Shown: one piece after another, positions 27,465 through 36,473 of the stretch
Position numbering within the stretch: the first letter of the stretch is position 1
How the letters are laid out: each line of letters starts with the position of its first letter
Source of the DNA: an uncultured cyanobacterium
GTDB lineage: Bacteria > Cyanobacteriota > Cyanobacteriia > Cyanobacteriales > Nostocaceae
Assembly: GCA_903848645.1 (NCBI GenBank)
Contig: CAINGU010000040.1
Coordinates: forward strand, 62,001 to 126,000
DNA length: 64,000 bases
Reading direction: 5' to 3'
Notes under the pieces: generated by a model
Database searches by the model: none
Seen by the model: only the letters and a program-made list of their open reading frames with translations
Told to the model about the DNA's origin: nothing
Program-made: the position numbers and the translations under genes

Positions 27465-27899
27465 CTAATCTTTAGCAATGACAATATCATTAGATTTAAT
27501 CACAGCATAAGCTTCTGTACCTTCAAACAATTCTAACTCTTCAGCGGAAACTCTAGTAATCATGGAAGTTAACTCAACTTTGTGAACAATTTCTAAAGTT
27601 ATTTCCGTATTTACACTTCCTGTAGTTACTCGTTTCACGACTCCTTTGAGGACATTACGCGAACTTACTTTTAATGCTTTCTTAGGACTAACAATTTCAA
27701 ATTCAAGATGCTTAGTTTCTGTTTTCTCTGCTGGAGTTGATAATGATATTGATGGTGATGAATATTTATTAAGTCCCCGCACTAATTCCCGCAAAATCTC
27801 AGTTTTAGTCCGCTGGGAATTTTGACAGAACTCTTCTAAAATCTTGCGTTCTTCTTCAGATGTTTGAAATGTCACCCAACCCTGGTCTTTTCTTGGCAT
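27465..27899 (-). CDS. RHH-like N-terminus fused to a TOBE (Mop-type) domain
   Basis: 144 aa. Residues ~6-45 (WVTFQTSEEERKILEEFC...TKTEILRELVRGL) look like a ribbon-helix-helix/CopG DNA-binding unit. Residues ~78-142 (SSRNVLKGVVKRVTTGSVN...ELFEGTEAYAVIKSNDIVIA) are a TOBE/molbindin domain, the fold that binds molybdate or tungstate. The combination suggests a small one-component oxyanion-responsive regulator or a storage molbindin. No molybdenum gene is adjacent, so targets are unknown. Confidence 0.8.
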   Translation of the reverse strand: MPRKDQGWVTFQTSEEERKILEEFCQNSQRTKTEILRELVRGLNKYSSPSISLSTPAEKTETKHLEFEIVSPKKALKVSSRNVLKGVVKRVTTGSVNTEITLEIVHKVELTSMITRVSAEELELFEGTEAYAVIKSNDIVIAKD

Positions 27900-28147
27900 A
27901 AAATCACTAATTTATGGAGTAAGTATAATCCTGATACAATCCTAGCAAGAATCAATCTTTTTTTACCAGCTTATACAATTTAATAGAACATATTGAAGCG
28001 ATTTATTTTGTAAACTTTTATATCTGGTGTGTAGTGGTATAGTAGTTCTACTTCTTTCTAGGAATAATTTGTAACAATCTCCTCATCAACTCAGTCTATG
28101 GTAGTAATATAATTGATTGACAACAATTAATTTCCCAGAAAATTTAC

Positions 28148-28576
28148 ATGAATCGTCTTCTTTATGAAAGTTCTGTCTCATATAAAGGATATCTAATTAT
28201 TCCTTTTGTTTTTAGTAAAGTTGATGATTGTGAAATTTATTCATATAAGTTATTAGCTGAAGTTGGACATAAAAGCCGTTTTCACGCTTCAGAAAATCCA
28301 GCGACAATGTATGATAATAGTATTATCAGTATTCTGGATATTGCTAAAGAACATATTGATGTAAATATAGACTTTGTGAGTCAAGGTGATTTCTTTAAAT
28401 CACGCTATATTTACCGTCATAATCTGATTATTGTTTATCAAAAAAATGGTAGATGCTTTTATGACCATTATGCACCAGAATCATTAAATAATATTGCCGC
28501 ACCTAAGTTATTTTCATCATCCTATGAATGTTTAAATTGGGTTCAGAAAGGTTTAGACGGAAGGAACAAAAGTTAA
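28148..28576 (+). CDS. Hypothetical protein
   Basis: 142 aa, soluble, no recognised domain. Contains YKGYLIIPFVFSKVDDCEIYSYKLL and ends CLNWVQKGLDG. The combination of a strand-rich N-terminus and a final short helix is seen in small cyanobacterial hypotheticals. Stand-alone; the 248-bp upstream spacer has no evident element. Confidence 0.6.
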   Translation: MNRLLYESSVSYKGYLIIPFVFSKVDDCEIYSYKLLAEVGHKSRFHASENPATMYDNSIISILDIAKEHIDVNIDFVSQGDFFKSRYIYRHNLIIVYQKNGRCFYDHYAPESLNNIAAPKLFSSSYECLNWVQKGLDGRNKS

Positions 28577-28650
28577 TATCAGAGAATAATGACGGGTTTC
28601 GCTGTCGTTTTATTGCAGCTATACCCACCAAAATTTAGGTTAAATTGATT

Positions 28651-29424
28651 TTAAGCAAAGCTAGAAAAGTCTAAATTGGGAGGAATATCTTGTAGTCTAC
28701 CCGGTCCAATGGCTTGTAATCCTTCTTTGAGGATAATATCACCGGTATACAAGGCTTTACCAACTATCACACCTGTGACACCTTGGGGTTCTAAAGCTAA
28801 TAAACTTAATAAGTCGGTGACAGAACTGACACCACCGGAAGCAATTACGGGTATGGAAATTGCCGCAGCAAGTTCTCGTAATGCGTCTAAATTTGGTCCT
28901 TCTAGTGTGCCGTCACGGTTAATATCAGTGTAAATGATGGCTGCTGCACCTAATTCTTGCATTTGTACTGCTAGTTGGGTGGCTAATACTGTTGATGTTT
29001 CTAACCAACCACGAGTTGCAACTAAGCCGTTACGGGCATCTATGCCAATAATAATCTTTTCGGGAAAATCTTGACAAAGTTCTTGGACTAATTGAGGTTG
29101 TTCGACAGCAACAGTTCCGAGAATTGCCCAATCTACACCTAGGTTAAATAATTGTTGCACACTTGAGCGATCGCGTAATCCTCCCCCAACTTCAATGGGT
29201 ATATCAAGATTATTTCTAATGGCTTCAATTGCGGCTAAATTAACTATTTTACCAGCTTTCGCACCGTCTAAATCAACTAAATGTAGTCTTGTTGCGCCTT
29301 GGTCTGCCCACATTTTCGCAACTTCCAGGGGGTTCTCGCTGAATACTTGGGATTGTGCATAGTCTCCTTTGTATAGTCGCACGCAGCGACCTTCTAATAA
29401 ATCAATTGCGGGTATTACTTCCAT
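28651..29424 (-). CDS. hisA: Phosphoribosylformimino-AICAR ribotide isomerase
   Basis: 257 aa TIM barrel. Histidine biosynthesis step 4 (ProFAR to PRFAR). Catalytic Asp8 in [21 protein letters not shown], second catalytic Asp in [14 protein letters not shown], phosphate loops [10 protein letters not shown] and VIASGGVSS are visible. Length typical. The start codon is fused to a TAATTGG heptamer array (29424-29486), so the 5' leader is repeat DNA and no Shine-Dalgarno is seen. Confidence 0.97.
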   Translation of the reverse strand: MEVIPAIDLLEGRCVRLYKGDYAQSQVFSENPLEVAKMWADQGATRLHLVDLDGAKAGKIVNLAAIEAIRNNLDIPIEVGGGLRDRSSVQQLFNLGVDWAILGTVAVEQPQLVQELCQDFPEKIIIGIDARNGLVATRGWLETSTVLATQLAVQMQELGAAAIIYTDINRDGTLEGPNLDALRELAAAISIPVIASGGVSSVTDLLSLLALEPQGVTGVIVGKALYTGDIILKEGLQAIGPGRLQDIPPNLDFSSFA

Positions 29425-29486
29425 AATTGGTAATTGGTAATTGGTAATTGGTAATTGGTAATTGGTAATTGGTAATTGGTAATTGG
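29424..29486. repeat. Nine perfect TAATTGG heptamers upstream of hisA
   Basis: 63 bp of uninterrupted 7-base units reaching the first base of the hisA start codon. Followed toward DUF3593 by ATTACCC-type sequence that can pair back. Confidence 0.95.
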
Positions 29487-29524
29487 TGAAAATTTATTCC
29501 CCATTACCCATTCTCTATTACCCA

Positions 29525-29815
29525 TTACCTATTTTTTAATTCTTGTACTGCTTGGCGAAAACCTAAGACTAGTAAGATGTTAGCAAGGGTTAGAAAGACT
29601 TCTGCGCTGCCATGTAACCAGTCTACATTGGCTAGTTGTTCTCCGTACTGCACTTTGGCGTAAATGGCGGCGGGAATGGTGATGGCAACAAATACCAATG
29701 TGCCGTAAAATCCATATAGGGCTAGCCGGGGCATTTGTGGACTGCGGCTGATAAACCACAAGAAACCCAAATAGGGAAAGAGAGAGAGGGCAAAGAGGGT
29801 TTCTTTTGATATCAT
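29525..29815 (-). CDS. DUF3593 membrane protein
   Basis: 96 aa. Three hydrophobic segments; the family string LSLFPYLGFLWFISRS at the start and DWLHGSAEVFLTLANILLVLG near the end. Conserved in cyanobacteria and plastid-bearing organisms, function unknown. Its start overlaps the DUF2499 stop by 4 bp, so the two are coupled and likely form a complex or pathway. Confidence 0.92.
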   Translation of the reverse strand: MISKETLFALSLFPYLGFLWFISRSPQMPRLALYGFYGTLVFVAITIPAAIYAKVQYGEQLANVDWLHGSAEVFLTLANILLVLGFRQAVQELKNR

Positions 29816-30147
29816 TGTTCTGATTTGATGGATTGTGCTTCAATGGTGCTTGCAGACTTGGTAGAACGCCAAATTATGTATGCTGCTGCCCAAAGGGTAA
29901 AGTTACCAACTAATGTCATGGTAGCTTGCAAGGTGACTAACCATTCTAATGATTCAGAATTGTCGAAATAATGCCAAGTGCAAGCACACATTGCGCTAAT
30001 TAAAGCTGGTAACATAGCAAAGGATAATCCCCACCAACTCCGATTTTCTGTAAGTTCACCGTAGATCCAAATTAGCCAAATCGCGGCTATCCACTCAATG
30101 ACGCTAGAAATATGAATTATCCAGGTGGGAATTGAAAGGGCGTGCAT
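29812..30147 (-). CDS. DUF2499 membrane protein
   Basis: 111 aa. Starts MHALSIPTWIIHISSVIEW, has LSFAMLPALISAMCACTWHYFDN and a third TM; typical DUF2499. Found with DUF3593 across cyanobacteria and chloroplast-targeted in plants. First gene of a two-gene unit with DUF3593. Confidence 0.92.
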   Translation of the reverse strand: MHALSIPTWIIHISSVIEWIAAIWLIWIYGELTENRSWWGLSFAMLPALISAMCACTWHYFDNSESLEWLVTLQATMTLVGNFTLWAAAYIIWRSTKSASTIEAQSIKSEQ

Positions 30148-30155
30148 AATTAATA

Positions 30156-30247
30156 GTCAGTTGTCAGTTGTCCGTTGTCAGTGGTAGATAACTAGTTTAA
30201 AAAAACTTGGTAATCCAAAATCTAAAATCTAAAATCTAAAATTCAAA
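30156..30247. repeat. Two heptamer arrays between DUF2499 and csaB
   Basis: GTCAGTT-type units at 30156-30183, then AAAATCT units at 30217-30247 ending flush with the ATG at 30248. Confidence 0.8.
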
Positions 30248-31294
30248 ATGGGGAAAATGCGGGTTTTATTGTCTGGGTATTACGGTAAAGGTAATGGTGG
30301 TGATGAAGCTTTGTTAGCCACACTTCTGCAAATGTTACCACTTGATGTTACTCCTGTGGTGCTTTCTGGAAATCCTGAAGAAACTCATCGGCATTATGGT
30401 GTGGAATGTTACAACCGGATGGCATTTTTACAGGTTATCAAAGCTTTGCGTTCCTGTGATGCTTTTGTTTGGGGTGGTGGGAGTTTAATTCAAGATACGA
30501 CTAGCACTATTAGCCCTTTTTATTATGGCGGATTGATGGCTTTAGCTCAAGTTATGGGTTTGAAAACTGTGGCTTGGGGACAGGGTATAGGTCCTTTGTT
30601 GCGTTCCCAAACTCGGTTTTTAGCGAAGAGGAATTTTGCAGGTTGTACTCAAGTGAGTGTGCGCGATCGCTCTAGTTCTCGGTTATTATCAAATTGGAGT
30701 ATACCCCATATCCTTGCCCCTGACCCGGTTTGGGCGTTAGAGTCGAAGCCAGTACCAGAATTAGTAGATTTACCAAAACCGAGAATTGCGGTGACGTTAA
30801 GAAATCATCCTCAATTGACAGAAAACAGGTTAACAAATTTAACTCAGGCTTTAGTTAATTTGCAGAAGGAAACCCAAGCTTTTATTTTATTATTGCCATT
30901 TCAAAAAAGTGAAGATTTAGGAATTGCGGAAAAAATTCATACTCAATTAAAAGATGTGAGTAGAGTTATTTGTTCCGAAGATCCACAAGTTTTAAAAGGT
31001 GTGTTTCGCGGCGTGGAAATGTCCATAGGAATGCGTTTACATAGTTTAATTATGGCAGCAAGTGAAGGTTCGCGTTGTTTTGCATTAAGTTATGATCCGA
31101 AAGTCAACCGATTAATGGAAGATTTAGAAATACCTGGTTGGGATTTAAAGGATTTACCAGATGATGTAGGGTTAATTAGTAAAACTTGGATTGATTATTA
31201 TTATCATGGTGAATCTTTGTCATCTCATAAAATTCAATCTTTAGTAAATGAGGCTTTTTTGCATCGAGATTTGTTAAAGGAAGCGTTAAAATGA
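30248..31294 (+). CDS. csaB: Polysaccharide pyruvyl transferase CsaB
   Basis: 348 aa. Transfers pyruvate ketal from PEP to a wall or sheath polysaccharide. Visible: LLSGYYGKGNGGDEALL at the start, FVWGGGSLIQDTTS, GQGIGPL, and VEMSIGMRLHSLIMAASEG with the His/Arg of the CsaB active region. An internal ATG at 30257 (MRVLLSG) with a GGGGA in front matches the usual family start and may be the true one. The region before 30248 is AAAATCT heptamer DNA. Confidence 0.93.
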   Translation: MGKMRVLLSGYYGKGNGGDEALLATLLQMLPLDVTPVVLSGNPEETHRHYGVECYNRMAFLQVIKALRSCDAFVWGGGSLIQDTTSTISPFYYGGLMALAQVMGLKTVAWGQGIGPLLRSQTRFLAKRNFAGCTQVSVRDRSSSRLLSNWSIPHILAPDPVWALESKPVPELVDLPKPRIAVTLRNHPQLTENRLTNLTQALVNLQKETQAFILLLPFQKSEDLGIAEKIHTQLKDVSRVICSEDPQVLKGVFRGVEMSIGMRLHSLIMAASEGSRCFALSYDPKVNRLMEDLEIPGWDLKDLPDDVGLISKTWIDYYYHGESLSSHKIQSLVNEAFLHRDLLKEALK

Positions 31295-31347
31295 AATTTC
31301 TTCTATAATTGTAGTTAAAGTTGATATCATCCTCAAGGAGATTCATC

Positions 31348-31926
31348 ATGACAGCTATTACCGTCAATTTAAACCCCATTATCCAACTTACTGATAACCA
31401 ATTTTATCAACTCTGTCGGGAAAATCCTGAAGTCAAATTTGAACGCAATGCAAAAGGAGAAATATTGATCATGTCACCAACAGGAGGAGAAACAGGAAAA
31501 CGTAATTTTGAAATTGGTATTGATTTTGGGAATTGGAATCGTCAAACTAAATTAGGAGTTTGTTTTGATTCTTCTACCTGTTTTAAACTTCCCAATGGTG
31601 CAAATCGTTCTCCTGATGTTGCTTGGATAAAAAAGGATAGATGGGATAAACTTACATCAGCAGAACAAGAAAAGTTTTCACCAATTGCTCCAGATTTTGT
31701 TTTAGAATTAATGTCACCTAGCGATACTTTGCAGGAAACACGAGCAAAAATGCAAGAATATATCAATAACGGAGTTAAATTAGGTTGGTTAATTAATCGG
31801 AAAATGCGTCAAGTTGAAATTTATCGTCTTGGTAAACCAGTGGAAATATTAGACTTTCCTCAAGAATTATCAGGTGAAGATATTTTACCAGGGTTTATTT
31901 TAAATATGGAAATTGTTTGGGGATAA
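31348..31926 (+). CDS. Uma2-family putative nuclease
   Basis: 192 aa from the ATG at 31348, preceded by AAGGAG; the longer frame starts at TTG. Uma2/DUF820 fold of the PD-(D/E)XK superfamily: FYQLCRENPEVKFERNAKGEILIMSPTGGETG, then SPDVAWIKKDRW and DFVLELMSPSDTLQETRAKMQEYINNGVKLGWLI with the Asp, Glu and Lys positions intact. Function unproven; very abundant in cyanobacteria. It marks the left edge of the accessory block. Confidence 0.9.
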   Translation: MTAITVNLNPIIQLTDNQFYQLCRENPEVKFERNAKGEILIMSPTGGETGKRNFEIGIDFGNWNRQTKLGVCFDSSTCFKLPNGANRSPDVAWIKKDRWDKLTSAEQEKFSPIAPDFVLELMSPSDTLQETRAKMQEYINNGVKLGWLINRKMRQVEIYRLGKPVEILDFPQELSGEDILPGFILNMEIVWG

Positions 31927-32013
31927 ATATTATTTCTTAGTTTGATTGCTGAAATTCAATAACTACAATATTTGGATATAAATCTAGAAACAATAATCCG
32001 ATTTACTTCTTCA

Positions 32014-32805
32014 TTATGTATAATTCCTATAATTTTGTAAATCGGTTTCAGAAATTTGATCTGCTGGAACAAACTTGTAATGTTTTTCCTGTACAATTCT
32101 TACTTCACCTTCATATATTGTCAATTCAAACATAGCAATGAGAGAGTTTTTCATAAACTGTGCTGATATAGAACGACAAATTAAATTGGGAAATTTTTCA
32201 AAACAGTAACTAATATCTTGTTTTGTTTGGACTATAGAAATTTGATCATTACCTGCTTTCGCTTGAACAGGTACTATAAATTGCATACCATTACTATTAA
32301 CACCTACATAAACTTCATCTATTTCTATTTGTCCAATACCCTTAACATTAGTTCTCAGGTGATTTTGTAAGGAGTATGCTGTCACACTAAGAAATATATC
32401 TATTAGACGATTGTAACGGATTTTAGTTAAAAGAGCTTGTTCATCACCTGACATATATTGATTAATAATTTCAGGTGTAGCATCAGGTATTTTAATTGGT
32501 ATTAAGTTTAGGTTGGGTATAATGCGATTAATTTTTACAAGTCTAAAACAATAATTACCCGTACCATTTAATTCAATAATCCACTCTAAACCTGTAGGAG
32601 CAGTATCTGTAATAACTTTAGGTAGTGGTTTTCTAAATCTAAAAGCATAAAGAATATCTCCTAAATTTTTTGCAGATTGAATACCCAACTCTTTAGCAAT
32701 TTCTGGAAGTTCATTACGGTTAAATTCAAAATATTCTAATCCTGTTTGGTGATAGCGTTGAAAAATTCCAGTAATAACAGAGTTATATAAACCTTCTTTC
32801 GTCAT
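32014..32805 (-). CDS. Putative type II restriction endonuclease
   Basis: 263 aa. No strong named family, but it contains a PD-(D/E)XK-like core: IGQIEIDEVYVGVNSNG then MQFIVPVQAKAG (Asp/Glu ... Gln-x-Lys). It lies 51 bp downstream of the C5 methyltransferase on the same strand, the normal arrangement of a type II pair. The recognition site cannot be read; methyltransferase partner and motif are the main evidence. Confidence 0.72.
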   Translation of the reverse strand: MTKEGLYNSVITGIFQRYHQTGLEYFEFNRNELPEIAKELGIQSAKNLGDILYAFRFRKPLPKVITDTAPTGLEWIIELNGTGNYCFRLVKINRIIPNLNLIPIKIPDATPEIINQYMSGDEQALLTKIRYNRLIDIFLSVTAYSLQNHLRTNVKGIGQIEIDEVYVGVNSNGMQFIVPVQAKAGNDQISIVQTKQDISYCFEKFPNLICRSISAQFMKNSLIAMFELTIYEGEVRIVQEKHYKFVPADQISETDLQNYRNYT

Positions 32806-32856
32806 GGTAATTCCTTGTTACTAAATAATTTGCTGTATTAGCTAAATACTAAAAAT

Positions 32857-34224
32857 TTATTTTTTTCTAGTTCTTGGTTCTATAACATGAGGGTTCACTC
32901 CAAAATATTTTGCTGCTGCTGACATATCAAGTGTTAATAAACTAATATCCCCTAAATCTTTAACACCTTGAGGTTGAGAAGATTTAATATCTAACACTTT
33001 AATAATTTCCTCTGCGACTGCTTGCGCTAAAAGTGGCGGTACAGAATTACCAATTTGTCGAAAACCATGCCATTTTGTGGGATGAAATCTAAACCAATCA
33101 GGATAGGAATGTAAACGCGCAGCTTCCCTCACAGTAATACATCTGGGGATAAAAGGATGTATAGGACGAGGAGAAGTAAATGCACCTTTATTACTAGGTG
33201 TTCCGGCTCTTAACGTATTGCATAAACCATCAGGATTAAGTTTATGAAAACGACTGATTGATTCGATTTTACCATGAGGTGTAGATGCAAATCTTTCTAT
33301 AGATTCTGATGAATGTTTAGTTCTTAAACTTGATGTTAGTAAAGCCGGATCATATTGACGTTGATAGGAATAGTTATTTTTTACAGTTACAAGATTACGC
33401 AGTTTTTTAGCATAATTACTAGGTTTACCAAATTCGCTTAATATCCAATCTTGTTGATATAGTTCTGGATAGTTTTCTATGACTGGTAAATCTTGCAATG
33501 CGTCCCAAACTGTGGGAGATGTTTGATGAGGGAATGTAATTTTTTCTGGGTATTTCGGTAATTCTATATTTTCCCGCGCACCTAGTAAAAATAACCTTTC
33601 CCGATTTTGTGGTACTCCATAATTAGCTGCATTTAAAACCTGATAATTTGCATCAACTTGATAACCACTTTCGGAAAATTGACTGATAATTTCAGCAATA
33701 AATTCTTTATGTTTCCCGACTGTCATTCCTTTGACATTTTCTAATACAAAAAACTTGGGTTGTAATTCTACAACCAATCTAATAAAATGGAAAACTAAAG
33801 AATTTCTCGGATCATCAAAAGAACGTTTTCCCATTAATGAGAAACCTTGACAGGGTGGACCACCAAAAACTACATCAATTTCTTGATTAGCAATTTTAGA
33901 ACTATTCCTAATTTCCTTCCCTGTTGTCTCTTCTACACTTTTACATATCACCGTCCAAAAGGGAAAATTAAATTGATGAATTGCACAATGAATTGGATCT
34001 ATTTCCACGGATGCAAAGACATCAAAACCAGCTTGTTCAAAGCCTAAAGTCATTCCTCCTGCACCTGCAAATAAGTCAACTGCAATTGGTCGTTTTTTGG
34101 TCATTAATTCAGTTGTTAGCGAAGATAATACTATTGGCAGCATAGCATTTATTCTAGCTTTAATACTAGGATATCTGGCTTCAAAATCTATTCTCGCGGC
34201 TTCGCTACCTATGGGAATGCTCAT
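32857..34224 (-). CDS. DNA (cytosine-5-)-methyltransferase with a duplicated foreign 5' end
   Basis: 455 aa in the longest frame. All C5-MTase motifs present: motif I DLFAGAGGMTLG (50-61), catalytic PCQ in GGPPCQGFSLMGKRS (Cys125), ENVKGM, QNRERLFLLGAR, a target-recognition region (~250-330), motifs IX-X ending QIGNSVPPLLAQAVAEEI. Residues 1-28 (MSIPIGSEAARIDFEARYPS...) are not MTase: they match an internal part of the radical SAM protein 1.7 kb upstream and come from an 84-bp duplication (34144-34227). The native start may be Met41 (34104, MTKKRPIAVDLF). Pairs with the downstream endonuclease. Confidence 0.93.
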   Translation of the reverse strand: MSIPIGSEAARIDFEARYPSIKARINAMLPIVLSSLTTELMTKKRPIAVDLFAGAGGMTLGFEQAGFDVFASVEIDPIHCAIHQFNFPFWTVICKSVEETTGKEIRNSSKIANQEIDVVFGGPPCQGFSLMGKRSFDDPRNSLVFHFIRLVVELQPKFFVLENVKGMTVGKHKEFIAEIISQFSESGYQVDANYQVLNAANYGVPQNRERLFLLGARENIELPKYPEKITFPHQTSPTVWDALQDLPVIENYPELYQQDWILSEFGKPSNYAKKLRNLVTVKNNYSYQRQYDPALLTSSLRTKHSSESIERFASTPHGKIESISRFHKLNPDGLCNTLRAGTPSNKGAFTSPRPIHPFIPRCITVREAARLHSYPDWFRFHPTKWHGFRQIGNSVPPLLAQAVAEEIIKVLDIKSSQPQGVKDLGDISLLTLDMSAAAKYFGVNPHVIEPRTRKK

Positions 34225-34227
34225 ATT
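34144..34227. repeat. 84-bp duplicated segment of the radical SAM gene
   Basis: Matches 35889-35972 without gaps at roughly 88-90% identity. On the minus strand it encodes SIPIGSEAARIDFEARYPSI here and SIPTGSEAVRRDFEPRSPSI in the radical SAM gene. Confidence 0.9.
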
Positions 34228-34271
34228 TAAAGGAAGCTGGGATTAAACCAGAAGGATTTCTTAGAGGTTAA
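34224..34271 (+). pseudogene. Possible 3' remnant of a plus-strand gene
   Basis: Exactly at the end of the 84-bp duplication, a plus-strand frame reads YLKEAGIKPEGFLRG then TAA, like a natural protein C-terminus with no gene body before it. May be the leftover of a gene replaced by the rearrangement. Low confidence. Confidence 0.2.
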
Positions 34272-34276
34272 ATTCT

Positions 34277-35566
34277 CTATTTTTTGGCTAATATTACATA
34301 ATCATCTAATGTGTAGCATGATAAATATTTTTGTTCAAGATACTGCTGAAGCATGAGACTTATATGTACTTGTTTAGGTAAGTTATCTTTAGCAAATTTA
34401 CCAAACTCATTACCCGATAAAAGTTTTCTAGAAGCGGTAGATGTTAAATATCTATACCAAACTAACTCTAATCCCATCTCACCAATAAATTGGTTAACCA
34501 GAATTCTTTCCTTTTCTTTATCTTCAAGTTTAACAGTATCATAAGCCTTGAATAGCTTCTTATCTTGGATAATTAAAAGTACATACCCTTGATCATTTAA
34601 GCTTTCAGCAAATATTTCTTTATATATATTATTAGCTTGAATCCTTTTGGTATTATCTGCGAAGAAACAATGAGAAATAACGATGAAATCAAAAAAGTTT
34701 TTGGGAATATTACTAGATTTCGGATTCCATGAAAAGATGTCATAACTAACAAAGCGAAAGTAATTATTTAGAGGATTTATTTGCGACTCGATATATTTAC
34801 GCCAAAATTGCAATCCTCGATACTGGAAAGCGTCTTGTTTTTCTAAAGAATAGTAAGATACGTGCATTTGGGGAATATCAAAAAAGCTGCTACAACTTTG
34901 AAGAAATAAAGCCAAACCATAAGCTGTTGTTCCCGGTCCAGCAGCGATATCAAGAATGTTCAATTTAGTTGGTAGCAACCCATTTTGGTAAATTAAAAAC
35001 CATGCTAAATAGAGACAATAGACATTTTCTAAAAAATATTTCATAAAATAGACATGAGGAGTCAGACTAAAACGGTAGTCTGGATCTTGTCCAATTTTTA
35101 AGCTATTAATATCATCAAGAGCATCTTCTAATTTAATTGCTAATTGTTGTTCAGAAATTTTACTAAATTCTTCTTGCAGATATTCCACTAGTCTAACTTC
35201 AAACTCATCAAATATCCTCTCATCAATTCCTGTTGCTTGTAGTTTATATTCATCATGCTCCACTAATTTAAAAGCTTCATATATATACTTAATAAATTCT
35301 GCATCTGGATTTAATAACAGATGAGATTTTGATTCTTTGACTTCTGTTATTTGTTTTCTTAAATTTGCAGTTTCTCGTTTATATTCTTGCGAATTGCGTT
35401 CAAGTTGCAGTTTATCTCTAAATAGTTTCTCTAACCATGAAAAACTTGCTCCCGATTTTTGAATTTCTTGCAAAACTTGTACAGCACCTCGGATATCACC
35501 ACGCTGTAATGCTGATTTAAATTTCTGACTTCTCCACCAATTAATAATAAAATTACTCATAACCAA
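34277..35566 (-). CDS. SAM-dependent methyltransferase-like protein
   Basis: 429 aa. N-terminal ~90 residues helical with a coiled-coil stretch (LQLERNSQEYKRETANLRKQ). A class I SAM-binding motif sits mid-protein, LNILDIAAGPGTTAYGLALFL, followed by FDFIVISHCFFADN in the motif IV region. The target (nucleic acid, protein or small molecule) cannot be inferred. Its start overlaps the end of the radical SAM gene by 14 bp, so the two are co-translated and likely work together. Confidence 0.7.
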   Translation of the reverse strand: MVMSNFIINWWRSQKFKSALQRGDIRGAVQVLQEIQKSGASFSWLEKLFRDKLQLERNSQEYKRETANLRKQITEVKESKSHLLLNPDAEFIKYIYEAFKLVEHDEYKLQATGIDERIFDEFEVRLVEYLQEEFSKISEQQLAIKLEDALDDINSLKIGQDPDYRFSLTPHVYFMKYFLENVYCLYLAWFLIYQNGLLPTKLNILDIAAGPGTTAYGLALFLQSCSSFFDIPQMHVSYYSLEKQDAFQYRGLQFWRKYIESQINPLNNYFRFVSYDIFSWNPKSSNIPKNFFDFIVISHCFFADNTKRIQANNIYKEIFAESLNDQGYVLLIIQDKKLFKAYDTVKLEDKEKERILVNQFIGEMGLELVWYRYLTSTASRKLLSGNEFGKFAKDNLPKQVHISLMLQQYLEQKYLSCYTLDDYVILAKK

Positions 35567-36473
35567 ACCCGTCTTTTCCTTCTTTGATTTCTACCCCTGG
35601 AAGCTGAGAAACTAACTTTTCTTTAAATCTCTGATAACTAAATCTCTCGGAATTATACCACCAAGCATACTTTTGTTTAATTTCTTCAGCTTCTTGACGA
35701 GTTCCTGCGACAAGAGAACGATTATTATTAGGATGGAAATCTTGAATTACTACTCTATCTGCAATAGCTAATTTCTTAATAAAAGCATCTTCATCTGTTA
35801 TTAATGTTGGAAGTAAAGGTGTAATTGTAATAGAAATCTTAGGAATAAAACCTTTAAAACTATCAATACTTTGTCTGATTTTATTAATAGCATTTAATCT
35901 AGCTTTAATACTAGGAGAACGGGGTTCAAAATCTCTCCTCACAGCTTCGCTACCTGTGGGAATGCTCATATTAATTCGTAACCGTTGAAATCTTTGTAAA
36001 TAATCAATATCTCTAGTAATAATGGGACTGCGAGTTTGAATTACTAAATTTGGCCGATAATCAAGCATTACTTCTAATAAACTGCGAGTTAATTGATGTT
36101 TAGACTCCAAAGGTTGATAAGGATCTGTTACACTACTCATGTAAATTCTGGGAGGTTGATTGGGATTTTTCCGATACCAAGTTTCTAATTCTTTTGCTAA
36201 AACAACCGCCGCATTTTCTTTATAAATTACCCATTTACCCCAGTCTTGACGCATTTGAGGATTAGGACTAAATGCAGCAGCATAGCAATAACTACAGCCA
36301 TATTGACAACCTCGATAAGGATTGAGGGTAAAATCATAAGCAGCAATAAAGCCAGTGGCTTTTGTTAGCAGTGATTTAGCATTTTGGGCGTAAACTGTAG
36401 TATCTCCAAATTTTTCGCGCACGCATTTTGTAGGAGTTTCGTCGCTATAACCTTCATACCTTGGTTTCGCCAT
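35553..36473 (-). CDS. Radical SAM protein, SPL/Rv2578c-like
   Basis: 306 aa. 4Fe-4S-binding motif CQYGCSYC (Cys56, 60, 63; CX3CX2C), preceded by YDFTLNPYRG, typical of spore-photoproduct-lyase-like radical SAM proteins. Also VTDPYQPLE and LVIQTRSPIITRDIDYL. True SPL repairs a UV thymine lesion in spores; the cyanobacterial homologues have no proven substrate. Overlaps the downstream methyltransferase-like gene by 14 bp. Part of it (35889-35972) is duplicated in the C5-MTase ORF. Confidence 0.85.
   Translation of the reverse strand: MAKPRYEGYSDETPTKCVREKFGDTTVYAQNAKSLLTKATGFIAAYDFTLNPYRGCQYGCSYCYAAAFSPNPQMRQDWGKWVIYKENAAVVLAKELETWYRKNPNQPPRIYMSSVTDPYQPLESKHQLTRSLLEVMLDYRPNLVIQTRSPIITRDIDYLQRFQRLRINMSIPTGSEAVRRDFEPRSPSIKARLNAINKIRQSIDSFKGFIPKISITITPLLPTLITDEDAFIKKLAIADRVVIQDFHPNNNRSLVAGTRQEAEEIKQKYAWWYNSERFSYQRFKEKLVSQLPGVEIKEGKDGFGYE

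Noticed and set aside
29424..29486. Could the regular arrays be CRISPR repeats?
   Set aside because: Units are 7 bp, contiguous, without spacers, and no cas genes are in the window.
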